A DNA stretch of 64,000 nt, taken from NCBI RefSeq assembly GCF_015351245.1, contig NZ_JADKSO010000001.1, forward strand, positions 62,001-126,000. The letters run 5' to 3'. The DNA comes from Rathayibacter sp. VKM Ac-2879 (GTDB taxonomy: Bacteria > Actinomycetota > Actinomycetes > Actinomycetales > Microbacteriaceae). Under the pieces are notes generated by a model, which did not search any database, was not told where the DNA came from, and saw only the letters and a list, made by a program, of their open reading frames with translations. The position numbers and the translations under genes were made by a program. Of the stretch, positions 9,101 through 17,370 are shown one piece after another; position 1 is the stretch's first letter, and every line of letters starts with the position of its first letter.

Positions 9101-9179
9101 CCGGACCGGGAGCAGGGCCGCGGTCGTCTACCGACATCCGACCCGCCCCAGGCTCACGAGGAGCGGCGACGAGGCGAGT

Positions 9180-9866
9180 TCAGGAGGCGGGGCGCCCTGG
9201 CACGCGGCGCACGAACTCCATGCGGACCTCCGGCGCGATCTTCCGATCGAGCACGACCGTCATATACCTGCCGTCGACGCGGGCACCGATCGCCACCACG
9301 TCCGGGTCGGTGTCGACGCGATAGCCGCGCATCGCCTCCCCGTCGACGATCACAGGAACGCCGCGCACGACATCCTCGTCGCGCAGCGCCGCAGCCACCA
9401 CCGGCATGCCTCCACGACGGGTACGCACGCGGCCCGGAAACGTGTTGCGGAGCACGTCGCCCATGTGCGCGGCGAGCCGCGACTCGAGCGGGCGACTGCG
9501 TTCCGCGGGAATGGGCACCGAGGTGCGCACCGCCTCCCACAGCACGGGGTAGCGCATGCGGGTCACCTGGTCGACCATCCACGGCGGGAGGCTGTCATTC
9601 TCGGCCCGATCGATGGCCCGCTTCTGCTCGGGAGTGAGCGGGACCTGGTTGACGGGATCCGCGTGATTGCGCGGATTCTTGAAGAACGAGTACGAGAGAG
9701 AGATCTCGACGAATCTCCCGAGAGCCATGGTCTGGGCGGCCGCGAACTCGTCGAGACGGGGTTGCGGCGCGAACGCCAGGACGGGGTCACCGAAGCGAGC
9801 CGCGATCTCGTCCACCCCGGGAGGGGCGGGCATGTCGCGGACTGTCCCCGAAGAGTCCCTGCGCAT
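9180..9866 (-). CDS. Conserved-looking hypothetical protein
   Basis: 228 aa, or 217 aa if the second ATG at 9833 (MPAPPGVDEIAARFG) is the true start. No signal peptide and no membrane span. The protein is rich in charged residues, with a Pro-containing middle (LPPWMVDQVTRMRYPVLWEAVRTSV) and a beta-rich C-terminal part (VRGVPVIVDGEAMRGYRVDTDPDVVAIGARVDGRYMTVVLDRK). Codon use matches its neighbours and the frame is clean, which argues for a real gene. I recognise no family. It is convergent with the two-component operon and divergent from the threonine aldolase gene. Confidence 0.7.
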   Translation of the reverse strand: MRRDSSGTVRDMPAPPGVDEIAARFGDPVLAFAPQPRLDEFAAAQTMALGRFVEISLSYSFFKNPRNHADPVNQVPLTPEQKRAIDRAENDSLPPWMVDQVTRMRYPVLWEAVRTSVPIPAERSRPLESRLAAHMGDVLRNTFPGRVRTRRGGMPVVAAALRDEDVVRGVPVIVDGEAMRGYRVDTDPDVVAIGARVDGRYMTVVLDRKIAPEVRMEFVRRVPGRPAS

Positions 9867-10022
9867 GAGACAAGAGTGGCCCTCCTCCCTGCCGATACCA
9901 ACTTCTTGACGACGATCCGGTCCTCTGTCCTGCCACTTCCCTCAATCAGGGGGCACGGCGAGCCTCGGTCTCTGCGGACGACAGCTCAGGATCGGCGCGC
10001 GCGAGGCTGCGAAGATGGGGGG

Positions 10023-11105
10023 ATGAGCGCTCTGCACCATCCCGACGTCCGTGGCTTCGCCTCCGACAACTACTCCGGAGTGCACGACGAGGTGCTGGCG
10101 GCGATCGCGTCCGCCAACGGCGCCCACCAGGTCGCCTACGGCGAGGACGTGTACACCGCGGCGCTCCAGGACGCGTTCCGCCGCGAGCTCGGCGAGCAGG
10201 CGGAGGCGTTCCCCGTCTTCAACGGAACCGGCGCCAACGTCACCGGCCTCCAGTCGATGCTCCCGCGCTGGGGAGCGGTCGTCTCGGCGGCCACCGCCCA
10301 CATCACCTCCGACGAGGGCGGCGCCCCCGAGAAGGTCGCTGGGATCAAGATCCTCACCGTCGGCACCCCCGACGGCAAGCTCACTCCCGCGCTCGTCGAC
10401 GAGGAGGCCTGGGGGTTCGGCGACGAGCACCGCGCGCAACCCCTCGTCGTCTCAATCACCCAGTCGACCGAGCTGGGCACCGTCTACACCCCCGAGGAGG
10501 TGCGCGCGCTGGCCGACCACGCGCACGCCAAGGGCATGCGGCTCCACATGGACGGCGCGCGGATCGCGAACGCCGCCGCCTCCCTCGGGTTGCCTTTGCG
10601 CTCGTTCACGAGCGACGCGGGAGTCGACGTGCTCTCGTTCGGCGGGACGAAGAACGGGCTCCTGCTCGGCGAAGCGATCGTCGTCCTCGACCCGGACGCG
10701 TCGAGCGGGCTCCACTACCTCCGCAAGACCAACATGCAGCTGTCGTCGAAGATGCGCTTCGTCTCGGCCCAGCTGCTCGCCCTGCTCGGCGACGGCGGCA
10801 ACGAGGAGCCGCTGTGGCTGCGCTCGGCGCGGCACGCGAATGCGATGGCGTCTCGCCTCCGCTCGCGCCTCGACGAGGGTGTGGAGGCCGGACGACTGAC
10901 CGGGCTGGCCTTCACCCAGCCGACGCAGGCGAACGCCGTGTTCGCGACGCTGCCCGCGGGAGTGGCCGACCGCCTCCGAGCCGCCTACCGCTTCTACGAC
11001 TGGAACCCTGCGACGGGGGAGGTGCGCTGGGTGTGCTCATTCGACACGACCGAGGACGACATCGACGCCTTCGCGGCGGCGATCGAGCGCGAGCTGGCCG
11101 CATGA
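10023..11105 (+). CDS. Low-specificity L-threonine aldolase-like PLP enzyme
   Basis: 360 aa, fold-type I PLP enzyme of the beta-eliminating lyase/threonine aldolase group. These split threonine or allo-threonine to glycine and acetaldehyde. Visible landmarks: FASDNYSGVHDEVLAAI at the N-terminus, FNGTGANVTGLQ at the phosphate-binding turn, HMDGARIANAAASLG with the PLP-pyridine Asp, and SFGGTKNGLLLGE with the Schiff-base Lys210. The C-terminal domain ends WNPATGEVRWVCSFDTTEDDIDAF. The start ATG follows a purine run (GATGGGGGG). It overlaps a lipoprotein gene by four bases. Exact stereospecificity cannot be judged. Confidence 0.85.
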   Translation: MSALHHPDVRGFASDNYSGVHDEVLAAIASANGAHQVAYGEDVYTAALQDAFRRELGEQAEAFPVFNGTGANVTGLQSMLPRWGAVVSAATAHITSDEGGAPEKVAGIKILTVGTPDGKLTPALVDEEAWGFGDEHRAQPLVVSITQSTELGTVYTPEEVRALADHAHAKGMRLHMDGARIANAAASLGLPLRSFTSDAGVDVLSFGGTKNGLLLGEAIVVLDPDASSGLHYLRKTNMQLSSKMRFVSAQLLALLGDGGNEEPLWLRSARHANAMASRLRSRLDEGVEAGRLTGLAFTQPTQANAVFATLPAGVADRLRAAYRFYDWNPATGEVRWVCSFDTTEDDIDAFAAAIERELAA

Positions 11106-12106
11106 GGGCGCGTACGACGGTCGCGGGCCTCGCGCTGCTCGTCGCCCTCGCGGGGTGCACGCCCGACGGGCCCATCGCTCAAGAGACGAGCGCGACTCCC
11201 ACGGCAAGCGCCACACCGACTCCGACCCCGACGATCACGACGACGCCGCGCACCCGCCTCGACTGCGATTCCCTCCTCCCGGCGTCGCGAGCCGCCACGG
11301 TGCTCGGTCTCGAGCGGAACGTGCTCGTAGGCTCGCGCGCGCAGCCCTTCCGCAGCTCCGCCGAGCTGATCCGAGAGTCGGCCGAGCACAACGGCGGCCT
11401 GCTGACCTGTTCCTGGTACGAGCAGAAGGGACTGGCCTCGATCACCGCCTCCGCCGCCGGCGATGCGGCCGAGGCCTTCGCCGGCCGCACCGGCACCAGG
11501 CTCGCCTCCGAGGTCGAGGCTTACGGTTCGTGCGCCGACGGCACCTGCGACGTCGAGCTGCTCGCCGGCACGACCTGGGTGTCCCTCCAGCTGACCGGTG
11601 CCCCGGCCGACATCGACCTCGCCGCGCTCGCGACCAGCACGGCCGCTTCGGCGATCGGCTCGTTCGACGAGCCCGAGACGGCGACCGCCCCGGTGTGCGC
11701 GACGCTGCTCACGCCCGAGCAGCTCAGCACGACCGCGGGACTCGTCCAGGCGACTCCCGGCAGCGGCACCGAAGGAACGACCCCTGCGACGGCCGTAGCC
11801 GCCGCCGCGGCCCGCGCCGGCTACGCCTCCTGTAGTTGGAGCGACGCCTCGAACAGCGCCTTCTCTGGGCTTACCGTGGACGCGCTGCCGAACGGCGAGG
11901 ACGGCTGGCGCAACCTCTCCCTCACCTCCGGGCTCTCGATCGTGCTCGAGCCGCTCGACGGCATCGGCGACAAGGCTCTCGCCGGATGCAGTGCCGGCTC
12001 GTGCGAGATCGACGTGCTCGACGACGAACTGTGGTGGCGGGTGGTCGTGACGGGCGATGAGGAGCGTGCCGAGGCCGTCACGCGCGCGGTGCTCGCCGCC
12101 TCCTGA
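11102..12106 (+). CDS. Secreted lipoprotein of unknown function
   Basis: 334 aa. A lipoprotein signal peptide ends at the lipobox LVALAGC (Cys19), followed by a Thr/Pro/Ser-rich spacer typical of surface lipoproteins. The mature part is a tandem of two related halves: DCDSLLPASRAATVLGL...LLTCSWYEQKG and VCATLLTPEQLSTTAGL...YASCSWSDASN. Each half has a pair of cysteines about 90 residues apart, so two disulfide-closed repeats are likely. An additional Cys pair occurs in each half (GSCADGTCDVELL and GCSAGSCEIDVLDDELWW). Translation is coupled to the aldolase gene by an ATGA overlap, but I see no metabolic link. Confidence 0.8.
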   Translation: MRARTTVAGLALLVALAGCTPDGPIAQETSATPTASATPTPTPTITTTPRTRLDCDSLLPASRAATVLGLERNVLVGSRAQPFRSSAELIRESAEHNGGLLTCSWYEQKGLASITASAAGDAAEAFAGRTGTRLASEVEAYGSCADGTCDVELLAGTTWVSLQLTGAPADIDLAALATSTAASAIGSFDEPETATAPVCATLLTPEQLSTTAGLVQATPGSGTEGTTPATAVAAAAARAGYASCSWSDASNSAFSGLTVDALPNGEDGWRNLSLTSGLSIVLEPLDGIGDKALAGCSAGSCEIDVLDDELWWRVVVTGDEERAEAVTRAVLAAS

Positions 12107-12109
12107 ACC

Positions 12110-12347
12110 TCAGCCACGGCGCCAGGGCTCGTACCACGAGGATTCGCCGCCGCCGAGGGAGGCGTAGAGACTCGGTGCGCCGATGTTGCCGGAGCACCTG
12201 CAACCAGAAACGCTCGATCCCGCGCTCGGCCGCCGCGGCCAGCAGCACGGCGATCACGGCGGAGGCGTGCCCGCGGCGACGCGCATCGGGCCGCGTCGCC
12301 AGGGCGAACAGTCCGCACCACTGCTCGCCTGTTGGGGTGGGAAGCCC
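12110..12347 (-). pseudogene. Broken GNAT acetyltransferase, C-terminal part
   Basis: The minus-strand reading GLPTPTGEQWCGLFALATRPDARRRG followed by HASAVIAVLLAAAAERGIERFWLQVL is a typical GNAT acetyl-CoA loop and helix. A one-base shift within the next few codons (near 12193) moves the rest to another frame, which reads GNIGAPSLYASLGGGES SWYEPWRRG and then stops at 12110, exactly how GNAT proteins end. The N-terminal half is missing: sequence upstream of about 12347 has no acetyltransferase features and lower GC. The gene is therefore both truncated and frameshifted. It marks the left edge of a recombination scar. Confidence 0.75.
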
Positions 12348-13021
12348 TCGCTTCTCGTGGCGCGTGTCGTAGATATCTAAAAGGTTGCGGCGTTGGGACA
12401 AGGGGTTGTGCCGAATCGTCCTGCTGGTGCCGGTACATTTCGCACCACGAGTACGATCGCACTGTTTGCGCAACTCGCGCCAAAAATGCAATTCGTGCTG
12501 TGAGCACCCCCTGGCGCCAGGCGACGCGTAACGAGATAGTGCGTCTAGCGCCACTCGTGCGATATTCACTGTCGGCGTTGTGGTTTCCCGCAAGAGGGGA
12601 GGTATCGGATCGCGATAACGCGTTGAGCGCGCCGAAAATGAAGGAATTCGGCGCGCCCATCGCGTTGGCGCTCGCGGCCGATGCAGGCACGGTGATCGTC
12701 GGCAGCAGGAGCAGGCCGGACGAGTCGATCAGGCCGGTGTAGCTCGTCTGATTGTTCGGGAACAGGTAGCCATTGGCGAGAGTCACAGTGACCTGCTCAT
12801 TCGCCGCGGGTGCAGTTCCGTCACTCGTCTTTCGCACCGTCACGCCCGTGATGGCTCCGCAGGCGGTGCCCGTGTAACTGTTCTGCGTGAAGGCGAGGGT
12901 CGGTGTTGTGCTCTCGGCGCATCGCCTCGATTCGGTCGACCAGATCGCCCGACGTTGCGCTGGGTTGACGGCGTGGTGCCGAGGCCCTCTGGGGTCAGCG
13001 GCGCGTTGCGGTGGGCGCGCG
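12348..13021. other. Scar region of lower GC with gene remnants
   Basis: 674 bases with no intact gene. The left part (12348-12600) has distinctly more A/T than its surroundings and no recognisable coding sequence on either strand. The middle holds a surface-protein repeat relic, listed separately. The right part (12920-13021) leads into the ArsR gene and again has no support for coding. A long minus-strand open frame spans the region but is stitched from unrelated segments. Confidence 0.5.
12600..12918 (-). pseudogene. Relic of an Ig-like/repeat surface protein
   Basis: The minus strand reads STTPTLAFTQNSYTGTACG, then VTVTLANGYLFPNNQTSYTG, then LIDSSGLLLLPTITVPASAAS and ends near PNSFIFGALNALS. 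The alternation VTVTL..GY.F....T.YTG..D.SG...LP.ITVPA is the pattern of Ig-like or Big-type repeats in large cell-surface proteins of Microbacteriaceae. There is no start codon, no signal peptide and no anchor, and flanking sequence in frame is unrelated. I read it as a stranded fragment of a larger gene. Family assignment is from pattern only. Confidence 0.45.
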
Positions 13022-13330
13022 TCATGACCGGAACCGATCACCCCACTCGTCGAGAGCGTCCAGCATGAATGCGCTGTCCAACGAATAGATCCGCTCCCGC
13101 CCCTGCAAGCCGACGGTGATGAGTCCTGCTTCCTCGAGCTGGCGGAGATGGCGGCTCGTCGTCTGCCAGCTGTTGTCCATCCGGCCAGCGATCTTTCCAG
13201 AGGTCTGAGAGCCACCGTTTGCCAGCAGCGTCACCAAGATTGCGCGCCGCGTCCGGTGCGACAGCGCTGCAAACAGGGCATCCAATCGATCCAGGTCGGC
13301 AAGACCCGGGATGGGGTCAGGCGACGACAT
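13022..13330 (-). CDS. ArsR-family transcriptional regulator
   Basis: 102 aa winged helix-turn-helix protein. DALFAALSHRTRRAILVTLL is the first helix pair of the fold, GKIAGRMDNSWQTTSRHLRQLEEAGLI the recognition helix region and GRERIYSLDSAFM the wing. There is no CxC metal site, so this is a non-metal ArsR of the type that often regulates a neighbouring START-domain or small-barrel gene. It overlaps the end of the upstream monooxygenase-like gene by 14 bases, so the two form one transcript. The palindrome GCTTACTGTAAGC just before the first gene of the pair is the likely operator, giving autorepression. Confidence 0.88.
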   Translation of the reverse strand: MSSPDPIPGLADLDRLDALFAALSHRTRRAILVTLLANGGSQTSGKIAGRMDNSWQTTSRHLRQLEEAGLITVGLQGRERIYSLDSAFMLDALDEWGDRFRS

Positions 13331-13667
13331 TCAGCACAACCGGCACGAACTCATCGAACACCAGCCCCCGGTCCACAACGGCAGGAGTGTGCGGCTCGAC
13401 GAGGTTCGTAAGCCGGGTCCAGATCGGGATCAGGTCGGGGTGCTCGTGCGCGGGACCCATCACCCCGGGGACCCACTTGGCAAGCTCGATGTACCGCAGC
13501 GGTTCGGACACCGAACGGAACAGCAGCGGCGCCTCTTCCGCGATGAAGCCCAGACGACGCAAGGCCGCCCAGCTCTCTGGCAGCACACGCTCAAACTCCT
13601 CGGCAGAACCCGCCCGAACGTAGTACGTGCCGAACGTCACTTCTTCCTCAACTCTTTTATCAGCCAT
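13317..13667 (-). CDS. Small monooxygenase-like (ABM dimeric barrel) protein
   Basis: 116 aa. The pattern EEVTFGTYYVRAGSAEEFERVLPESWAALRRLG, then PLRYIELAKWV and IPIWTRLTNLVEPH, matches a dimeric alpha/beta ferredoxin-like barrel of the antibiotic-biosynthesis-monooxygenase type: beta strand, amphipathic helix, strand, helix. Members oxidise quinones or other aromatics without a cofactor, or serve as binding folds; substrate unknown. The first codons (ATG GCT GAT AAA AGA GTT) are richer in A/T than neighbouring genes, hinting at recent arrival. A GTG nine codons later with GAGGAA in front is an alternative start. First gene of an operon with ArsR. Confidence 0.7.
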   Translation of the reverse strand: MADKRVEEEVTFGTYYVRAGSAEEFERVLPESWAALRRLGFIAEEAPLLFRSVSEPLRYIELAKWVPGVMGPAHEHPDLIPIWTRLTNLVEPHTPAVVDRGLVFDEFVPVVLNVVA

Positions 13668-13670
13668 ACT

Positions 13671-13683
13671 GCTTACTGTAAGC
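13671..13683. promoter_or_regulatory. Candidate ArsR operator
   Basis: GCTTAC-T-GTAAGC, a perfect 6-bp inverted repeat, begins 4 bases upstream of the monooxygenase-like ATG. A regulator bound here would block the core promoter or a leaderless start. Position and symmetry suit the downstream ArsR protein. Confidence 0.6.
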
Positions 13684-13757
13684 GAAATGGCTTAGCGAAT
13701 CAAGAGTCAGGGTGCGCGTCAACAACCTCATGGCCAGCACCAAGAGCAGCAGCCGTA

Positions 13758-13850
13758 CTACGTGCGACCGTCCGCGGTCGCCGCGGCATGCCACACGGCG
13801 TCCTCTTCCTGCGTGAGACGCACAGCGACGTTCTTCGTCCGCTCGCCGCG
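13758..13850 (-). pseudogene. Relic resembling a MobC/ribbon-helix-helix start
   Basis: The minus strand reads RGERTKNVAVRLTQEEDAVWHAAATADGRT and then TAG. R-T-K-x-V-x-V-R-L-T-x-E-E-x-x-x-W-x-x-A-A is the beginning of plasmid mobilisation MobC-type and related ribbon-helix-helix proteins. These normally continue for 80 residues or more. Here the reading stops at once and the sequence beyond is unrelated. No start codon is clear. It is the right-hand remnant of the scar that begins at the broken GNAT gene. Assignment is tentative. Confidence 0.35.
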
Positions 13851-13960
13851 CGGACCCGGAGCCGGCTCCTCTGGAGCGGGGAGCGTCCGGGTGCGTGAGG
13901 AGGAAACGCAGAAGGTCCCCGGCGCGGACGACGAGGACCTTCTGACGAGGAGCGCGAACC

Positions 13961-15361
13961 CTACATGTTGATCATGTGCCCCTTGAGACCGTGGAAGGCC
14001 TCCTGCAGCGCCTCCGACAGCGTCGGGTGGGTGTGCACGTTGCGGGCGAGCTCGGTGGCGGTGAGGTCCCACTTCTGCGCGAGCGTCAGCTCGGGGAGGA
14101 GCTCGGAGACGTCCGGTCCGATCATGTGCGCACCGAGCAGCTCGCCGTGCTTCTTGCTCGCGATGAGCTTGACGAAGCCGGTCGGCTCGCCGAGTCCGTG
14201 CGCCTTGCCATTGGCCATGAAGGGGAAGGTCGAGACCGTGATCTCGTGGCCCTCGTCGGTCGCCTGCTTCTCGGTGAGGCCGAAGGAGGCGATCTGCGGC
14301 TGGCAGAAGGTCGCCCGCGGCATCATGCGGTAGTCGCCCAGGGTCTGGGTCTCGGCGCCCGCGAGGGTCTCGGCGGCGACGACGCCCTGCGCCTCCGCGA
14401 CGTGCGCGAGCTGGAGCTTCGCGGTGACGTCACCGATCGCGTAGATGTGCGGGACGTTGGTGCGCATGTGGTCGTCGATCGCGATCGCCCCGCGCTCGGT
14501 GAGCTCGACGCCCGTGTTCTCGAGGCCGAAGCCCTCGGTGCGCGGCACCCAACCGATCGACATGAGCACCTTGTCGACTTCGAGGCTCGACTGCGTGCCG
14601 TCCTTCGCCGTGTAGGTGACGGTGACGTAGCCGTCCTTGTCGACGACCGACTCGACCTTGGTCGACGTGAGGATCTCGACGCCGAGCTTCTTGTACTGCT
14701 TCTGGATCTCCTTCGAGACGTCCGGGTCCTCGTTGGGGAGGGCGCGGTCCATGAACTCGATGATCGTCACGTCGACGCCGTAGTTCTTGAGGACGTAGGC
14801 GAACTCCATGCCGATAGCGCCCGCTCCCACGATGGCCATCGTGTCGGGCAGCTCGCGGGTCATGATCTGGGTCTCGTAGGTGACGACGTTCTCCGACAGC
14901 TCGACGCCCGGGAGGAGGCGCACGCTCGCGCCGGTCGCGATGATCGCGTCGTCGAAGGTGAGCGACTCCGTGCCACCGGCGCTGAGCTGGACGTCGAGGC
15001 CCTGGGGGCCGGTGAAGGAACCGACGCCGTCGAACTCGGCGATCTTGTTCTTCTTCATCAGGAAGTGCACGCCCTTGGTGCGGCCGTCCGCGACCGAGCG
15101 GCTGCGGTCGAAGGCCGCACCGAAGTCGAACGAGACGTCACCCGAGATGCCGAACTGCTTCGCCTGGGTGTGGAAGAGGTGGGCGAGCTCAGCATTGCGC
15201 AGAAGCGCCTTCGACGGGATACAGCCGACATTGAGGCAGACGCCGCCCCAGTACTGCTTCTCGACGACCGCGACCGACTTGCCGAGCTGTGCGGCACGGA
15301 TCGCAGCCACGTAACCGCCGGGGCCCGCCCCCAGGACGACGACGTCGAAGTGCTGGGACAT
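13961..15361 (-). CDS. lpdA: Dihydrolipoyl dehydrogenase
   Basis: 466 aa flavoprotein, the E3 component that reoxidises lipoamide with NAD in 2-oxoacid dehydrogenase complexes. Order of motifs: [21 protein letters not shown] (FAD), [17 protein letters not shown] with the redox Cys pair, [22 protein letters not shown] (NAD Rossmann), [24 protein letters not shown], and a C-terminal interface domain with [16 protein letters not shown] supplying the catalytic His-Glu. The start ATG has a GGAGGATCATCC site. The frame is open 59 codons further upstream, but that part is not homologous. It appears to be a single-gene unit. Confidence 0.95.
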   Translation of the reverse strand: MSQHFDVVVLGAGPGGYVAAIRAAQLGKSVAVVEKQYWGGVCLNVGCIPSKALLRNAELAHLFHTQAKQFGISGDVSFDFGAAFDRSRSVADGRTKGVHFLMKKNKIAEFDGVGSFTGPQGLDVQLSAGGTESLTFDDAIIATGASVRLLPGVELSENVVTYETQIMTRELPDTMAIVGAGAIGMEFAYVLKNYGVDVTIIEFMDRALPNEDPDVSKEIQKQYKKLGVEILTSTKVESVVDKDGYVTVTYTAKDGTQSSLEVDKVLMSIGWVPRTEGFGLENTGVELTERGAIAIDDHMRTNVPHIYAIGDVTAKLQLAHVAEAQGVVAAETLAGAETQTLGDYRMMPRATFCQPQIASFGLTEKQATDEGHEITVSTFPFMANGKAHGLGEPTGFVKLIASKKHGELLGAHMIGPDVSELLPELTLAQKWDLTATELARNVHTHPTLSEALQEAFHGLKGHMINM

Positions 15362-15704
15362 GGATGATCCTCCATCAGATTCGTGATCGTTGGGTGCGCG
15401 GGGTGACCACGCCGCCTCCCACCGTACCGTTCCCAGGCTCGGAGGCGCCCCGGTCCTCCGCTTGTGGCGAACGCAGTCCGGCCCGAGAGCCGGAGCGTCC
15501 AGGGCGGCACGCAGTGGCGGGACAGCGCGCCAAAGCACGGCCCCAGCACCGCTCTTCCACGAGGGCCCGCTTCTCAGACCGGGTCCTCGTCACGGCTCAC
15601 AGGAGAGGACGCCGCAGGAATGCCCGTATGGAGCGCGCGGTTGGATTCTCACGGGCAACGGCGCCCCTCCCCGGTTCCCGCCAGACGCTCGAAGGATGCC
15701 CCCG
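15362..15704. other. Intergenic stretch between divergent lpdA and nitroreductase
   Basis: 343 bases. It must hold both promoters. I see no convincing -35/-10 pair, no RNA-like structure and no coding frame; open frames here are GC-driven noise. GAAGG at 15691-15695 is the ribosome binding site of the nitroreductase gene. Confidence 0.4.
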
Positions 15705-16292
15705 ATGACCCTCACCCTCCCCCGCACCGCAGAGACCAGCGCTCCGATCCTCGAAGTGCTCGCGGAACGCTGGAGCCCGCGCTCCTACCAGGCCGACGCC
15801 TCCGTCTCGGACGAGACGCTCGTCTCGCTGCTCGAGGCCGCCCGCTGGTCGCCCTCGGCCAACAACTCGCAGCCGTGGCGCTTCATCGTGGCGCGACGCG
15901 GCACGGAGGCGTTCGACGCGATCGCCGCGACGCTGATGGGGTTCAACGCGGAATGGGCGGGCTCCGCCTCCGTGCTGCTCGTCGCCCTCGCCGAGACGGT
16001 CAACACCGAGGGCGCCGCGCGTCCGTGGGCCCTTTACGACCTGGGGCAGTCCGTCGCCCACCTCAGCATCCAGGCGCACCACGAGGGACTGCACGTGCAC
16101 CAGATGGCCGGCTTCGGCAAGGAGGGGATCCGCCGCGCGTTCGACGTCGATTCCCGTTTCGAGCCGGTGACGGTCGCCACGATCGGCGTCGTCGCCGAGC
16201 CGGAGGCGCTCTCGAGCGATGCGCTGCGCGAGCGCGAGGTCGCGCCCCGCACGCGACTCCCGCTCGACGAGATCGTGCTCGTCCAGGCGTAG
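15705..16292 (+). CDS. Nitroreductase family protein
   Basis: 195 aa FMN-dependent oxidoreductase fold. RWSPRSYQADASVSDETLVSLLEAARWSPSANNSQPWRF is the classic N-terminal half, with RSY and SANNSQPWRF contacting FMN. DLGQSVAHLSIQAHHEGLHVHQMAGF and EPVTVATIGVVAEPE follow, with a short C-terminal arm (PRTRLPLDEIVLVQ). Such enzymes reduce nitro groups, quinones or enones with NAD(P)H. The chosen ATG is the second of two (MPPMTLTL) because GAAGG is at ideal spacing from it. Followed by a strong hairpin, so it is probably monocistronic. Confidence 0.88.
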   Translation: MTLTLPRTAETSAPILEVLAERWSPRSYQADASVSDETLVSLLEAARWSPSANNSQPWRFIVARRGTEAFDAIAATLMGFNAEWAGSASVLLVALAETVNTEGAARPWALYDLGQSVAHLSIQAHHEGLHVHQMAGFGKEGIRRAFDVDSRFEPVTVATIGVVAEPEALSSDALREREVAPRTRLPLDEIVLVQA

Positions 16293-16304
16293 CCCCGATC
16301 GTCC

Positions 16305-16338
16305 GAGGCCCCGGTCCGCTCTGACGGGCCGGGGCCTC
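16305..16338 (+). terminator. Rho-independent-like terminator after nitroreductase
   Basis: GAGGCCCCGG and CCGGGGCCTC form a perfect 10-bp stem around a 14-base loop, 12 bases after the stop codon, followed by TCTCTGTGTT. Confidence 0.7.
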
Positions 16339-16435
16339 TCTGTGTTACTCCCCATGTCGTCGCCCTCCGGCGGGTGTGCCGTGAGCTGCCTACGATCGGA
16401 CGATCCGTCTGCCCGCCCCGCCGCCCCGGAGCATC

Positions 16436-17245
16436 ATGCCCGCCACCCCCGCCCGCACGAGCCTGGCCTTCGACGCCAAGCTCGGCCAGTCGGCGTTCCC
16501 GCTGCGGTTCGAGGGAGTCGGCCGCACCTTCGCGCCCGGCGCACCGGTGCTCGCCGACGTGACGCTCGAGGTGACCGCTGGCGAGGTCATCGCGATCCTC
16601 GGGCCGAGCGGATGCGGCAAGTCGACCCTCTTGCGCATCGCCGCCGGGCTGGACTCGGCCAGCGAGGGCTCGGTGCTCATCGACGGGGCGCCCGTGTCGG
16701 GCATCGACCCGCGCTGCGCGGTGGCCTTCCAGGAGCCGCGGCTGCTGCCCTGGCGCACGATCGCCGACAACGTGGCGCTCGGGCTGCCGCGGGGCACCTC
16801 GCGCAGCGCCTCCCGCACCGCCGTCGACGAGCTGCTCTCGCTCGTAGGCCTCAGCGCGCACGCGAGCGCCCGTCCGCGCGAGGTGTCGGGAGGCATGGCC
16901 CAGCGCGCCTCCCTCGCCCGCGCCCTGGCACGGAACCCCGGCGTACTGCTGCTCGACGAGCCGTTCGGCGCCCTCGACGCGCTGACCCGTCTGCGGATGC
17001 AGGACCTGCTGCTCGATGTGCATGCCGCGGCGCCGGCGACGATCCTGCTCGTGACCCACGATGTCGACGAGGCGCTCCAGCTGGCCGACCGCATCGTCCT
17101 GCTCGGTCGCGACGAGCCGGGAGGTGTCTCTCGCATCCAGCGCGTCATGACGGTTCCCGGGGCACGGCCTCGAGACCGCGGCTCGGCCGAGCTCGCCGAG
17201 CGGCGGGTCGAGCTGCTCGAAGGTCTCGGGATCGAACGGCACTGA
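16436..17245 (+). CDS. NitT/TauT-family ABC transporter ATP-binding protein
   Basis: 269 aa ATPase of the nitrate/sulfonate/taurine importer class. Walker A GPSGCGKST, Q-loop FQEPRLLPWRTIADNV (the E-P-R-L-L-P-W string is diagnostic for this class), signature SGGMAQRASLARAL, Walker B VLLLDEPFGALDA, and H-loop LVTHDVDEALQLADR are all present. First gene of a four-gene run with a substrate-binding protein, a permease and an acyl-CoA ligase, all on the plus strand. A TACGAT at 16391 and an inverted CGGA-CGA-TCCG just after it may form promoter and operator, but this is weak. Confidence 0.92.
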   Translation: MPATPARTSLAFDAKLGQSAFPLRFEGVGRTFAPGAPVLADVTLEVTAGEVIAILGPSGCGKSTLLRIAAGLDSASEGSVLIDGAPVSGIDPRCAVAFQEPRLLPWRTIADNVALGLPRGTSRSASRTAVDELLSLVGLSAHASARPREVSGGMAQRASLARALARNPGVLLLDEPFGALDALTRLRMQDLLLDVHAAAPATILLVTHDVDEALQLADRIVLLGRDEPGGVSRIQRVMTVPGARPRDRGSAELAERRVELLEGLGIERH

Positions 17246-17370
17246 GCCGGGTCCCTCCCCAGGTCCGATTCGCCGCGGTTCTCCACAGATCCACCCGCTC
17301 TCCTCCTCCCCACCCTCCCCTGCACACACACTCGTTCCTGACCGGAACCGCATCCCGAAGCCGAGGCACC

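Noticed and set aside
11821-13215. One long minus-strand protein across the scar
   Set aside because: It joins antisense of a lipoprotein, GNAT debris, a repeat relic and ArsR frame noise. No start or ribosome binding site, and composition changes abruptly along it.
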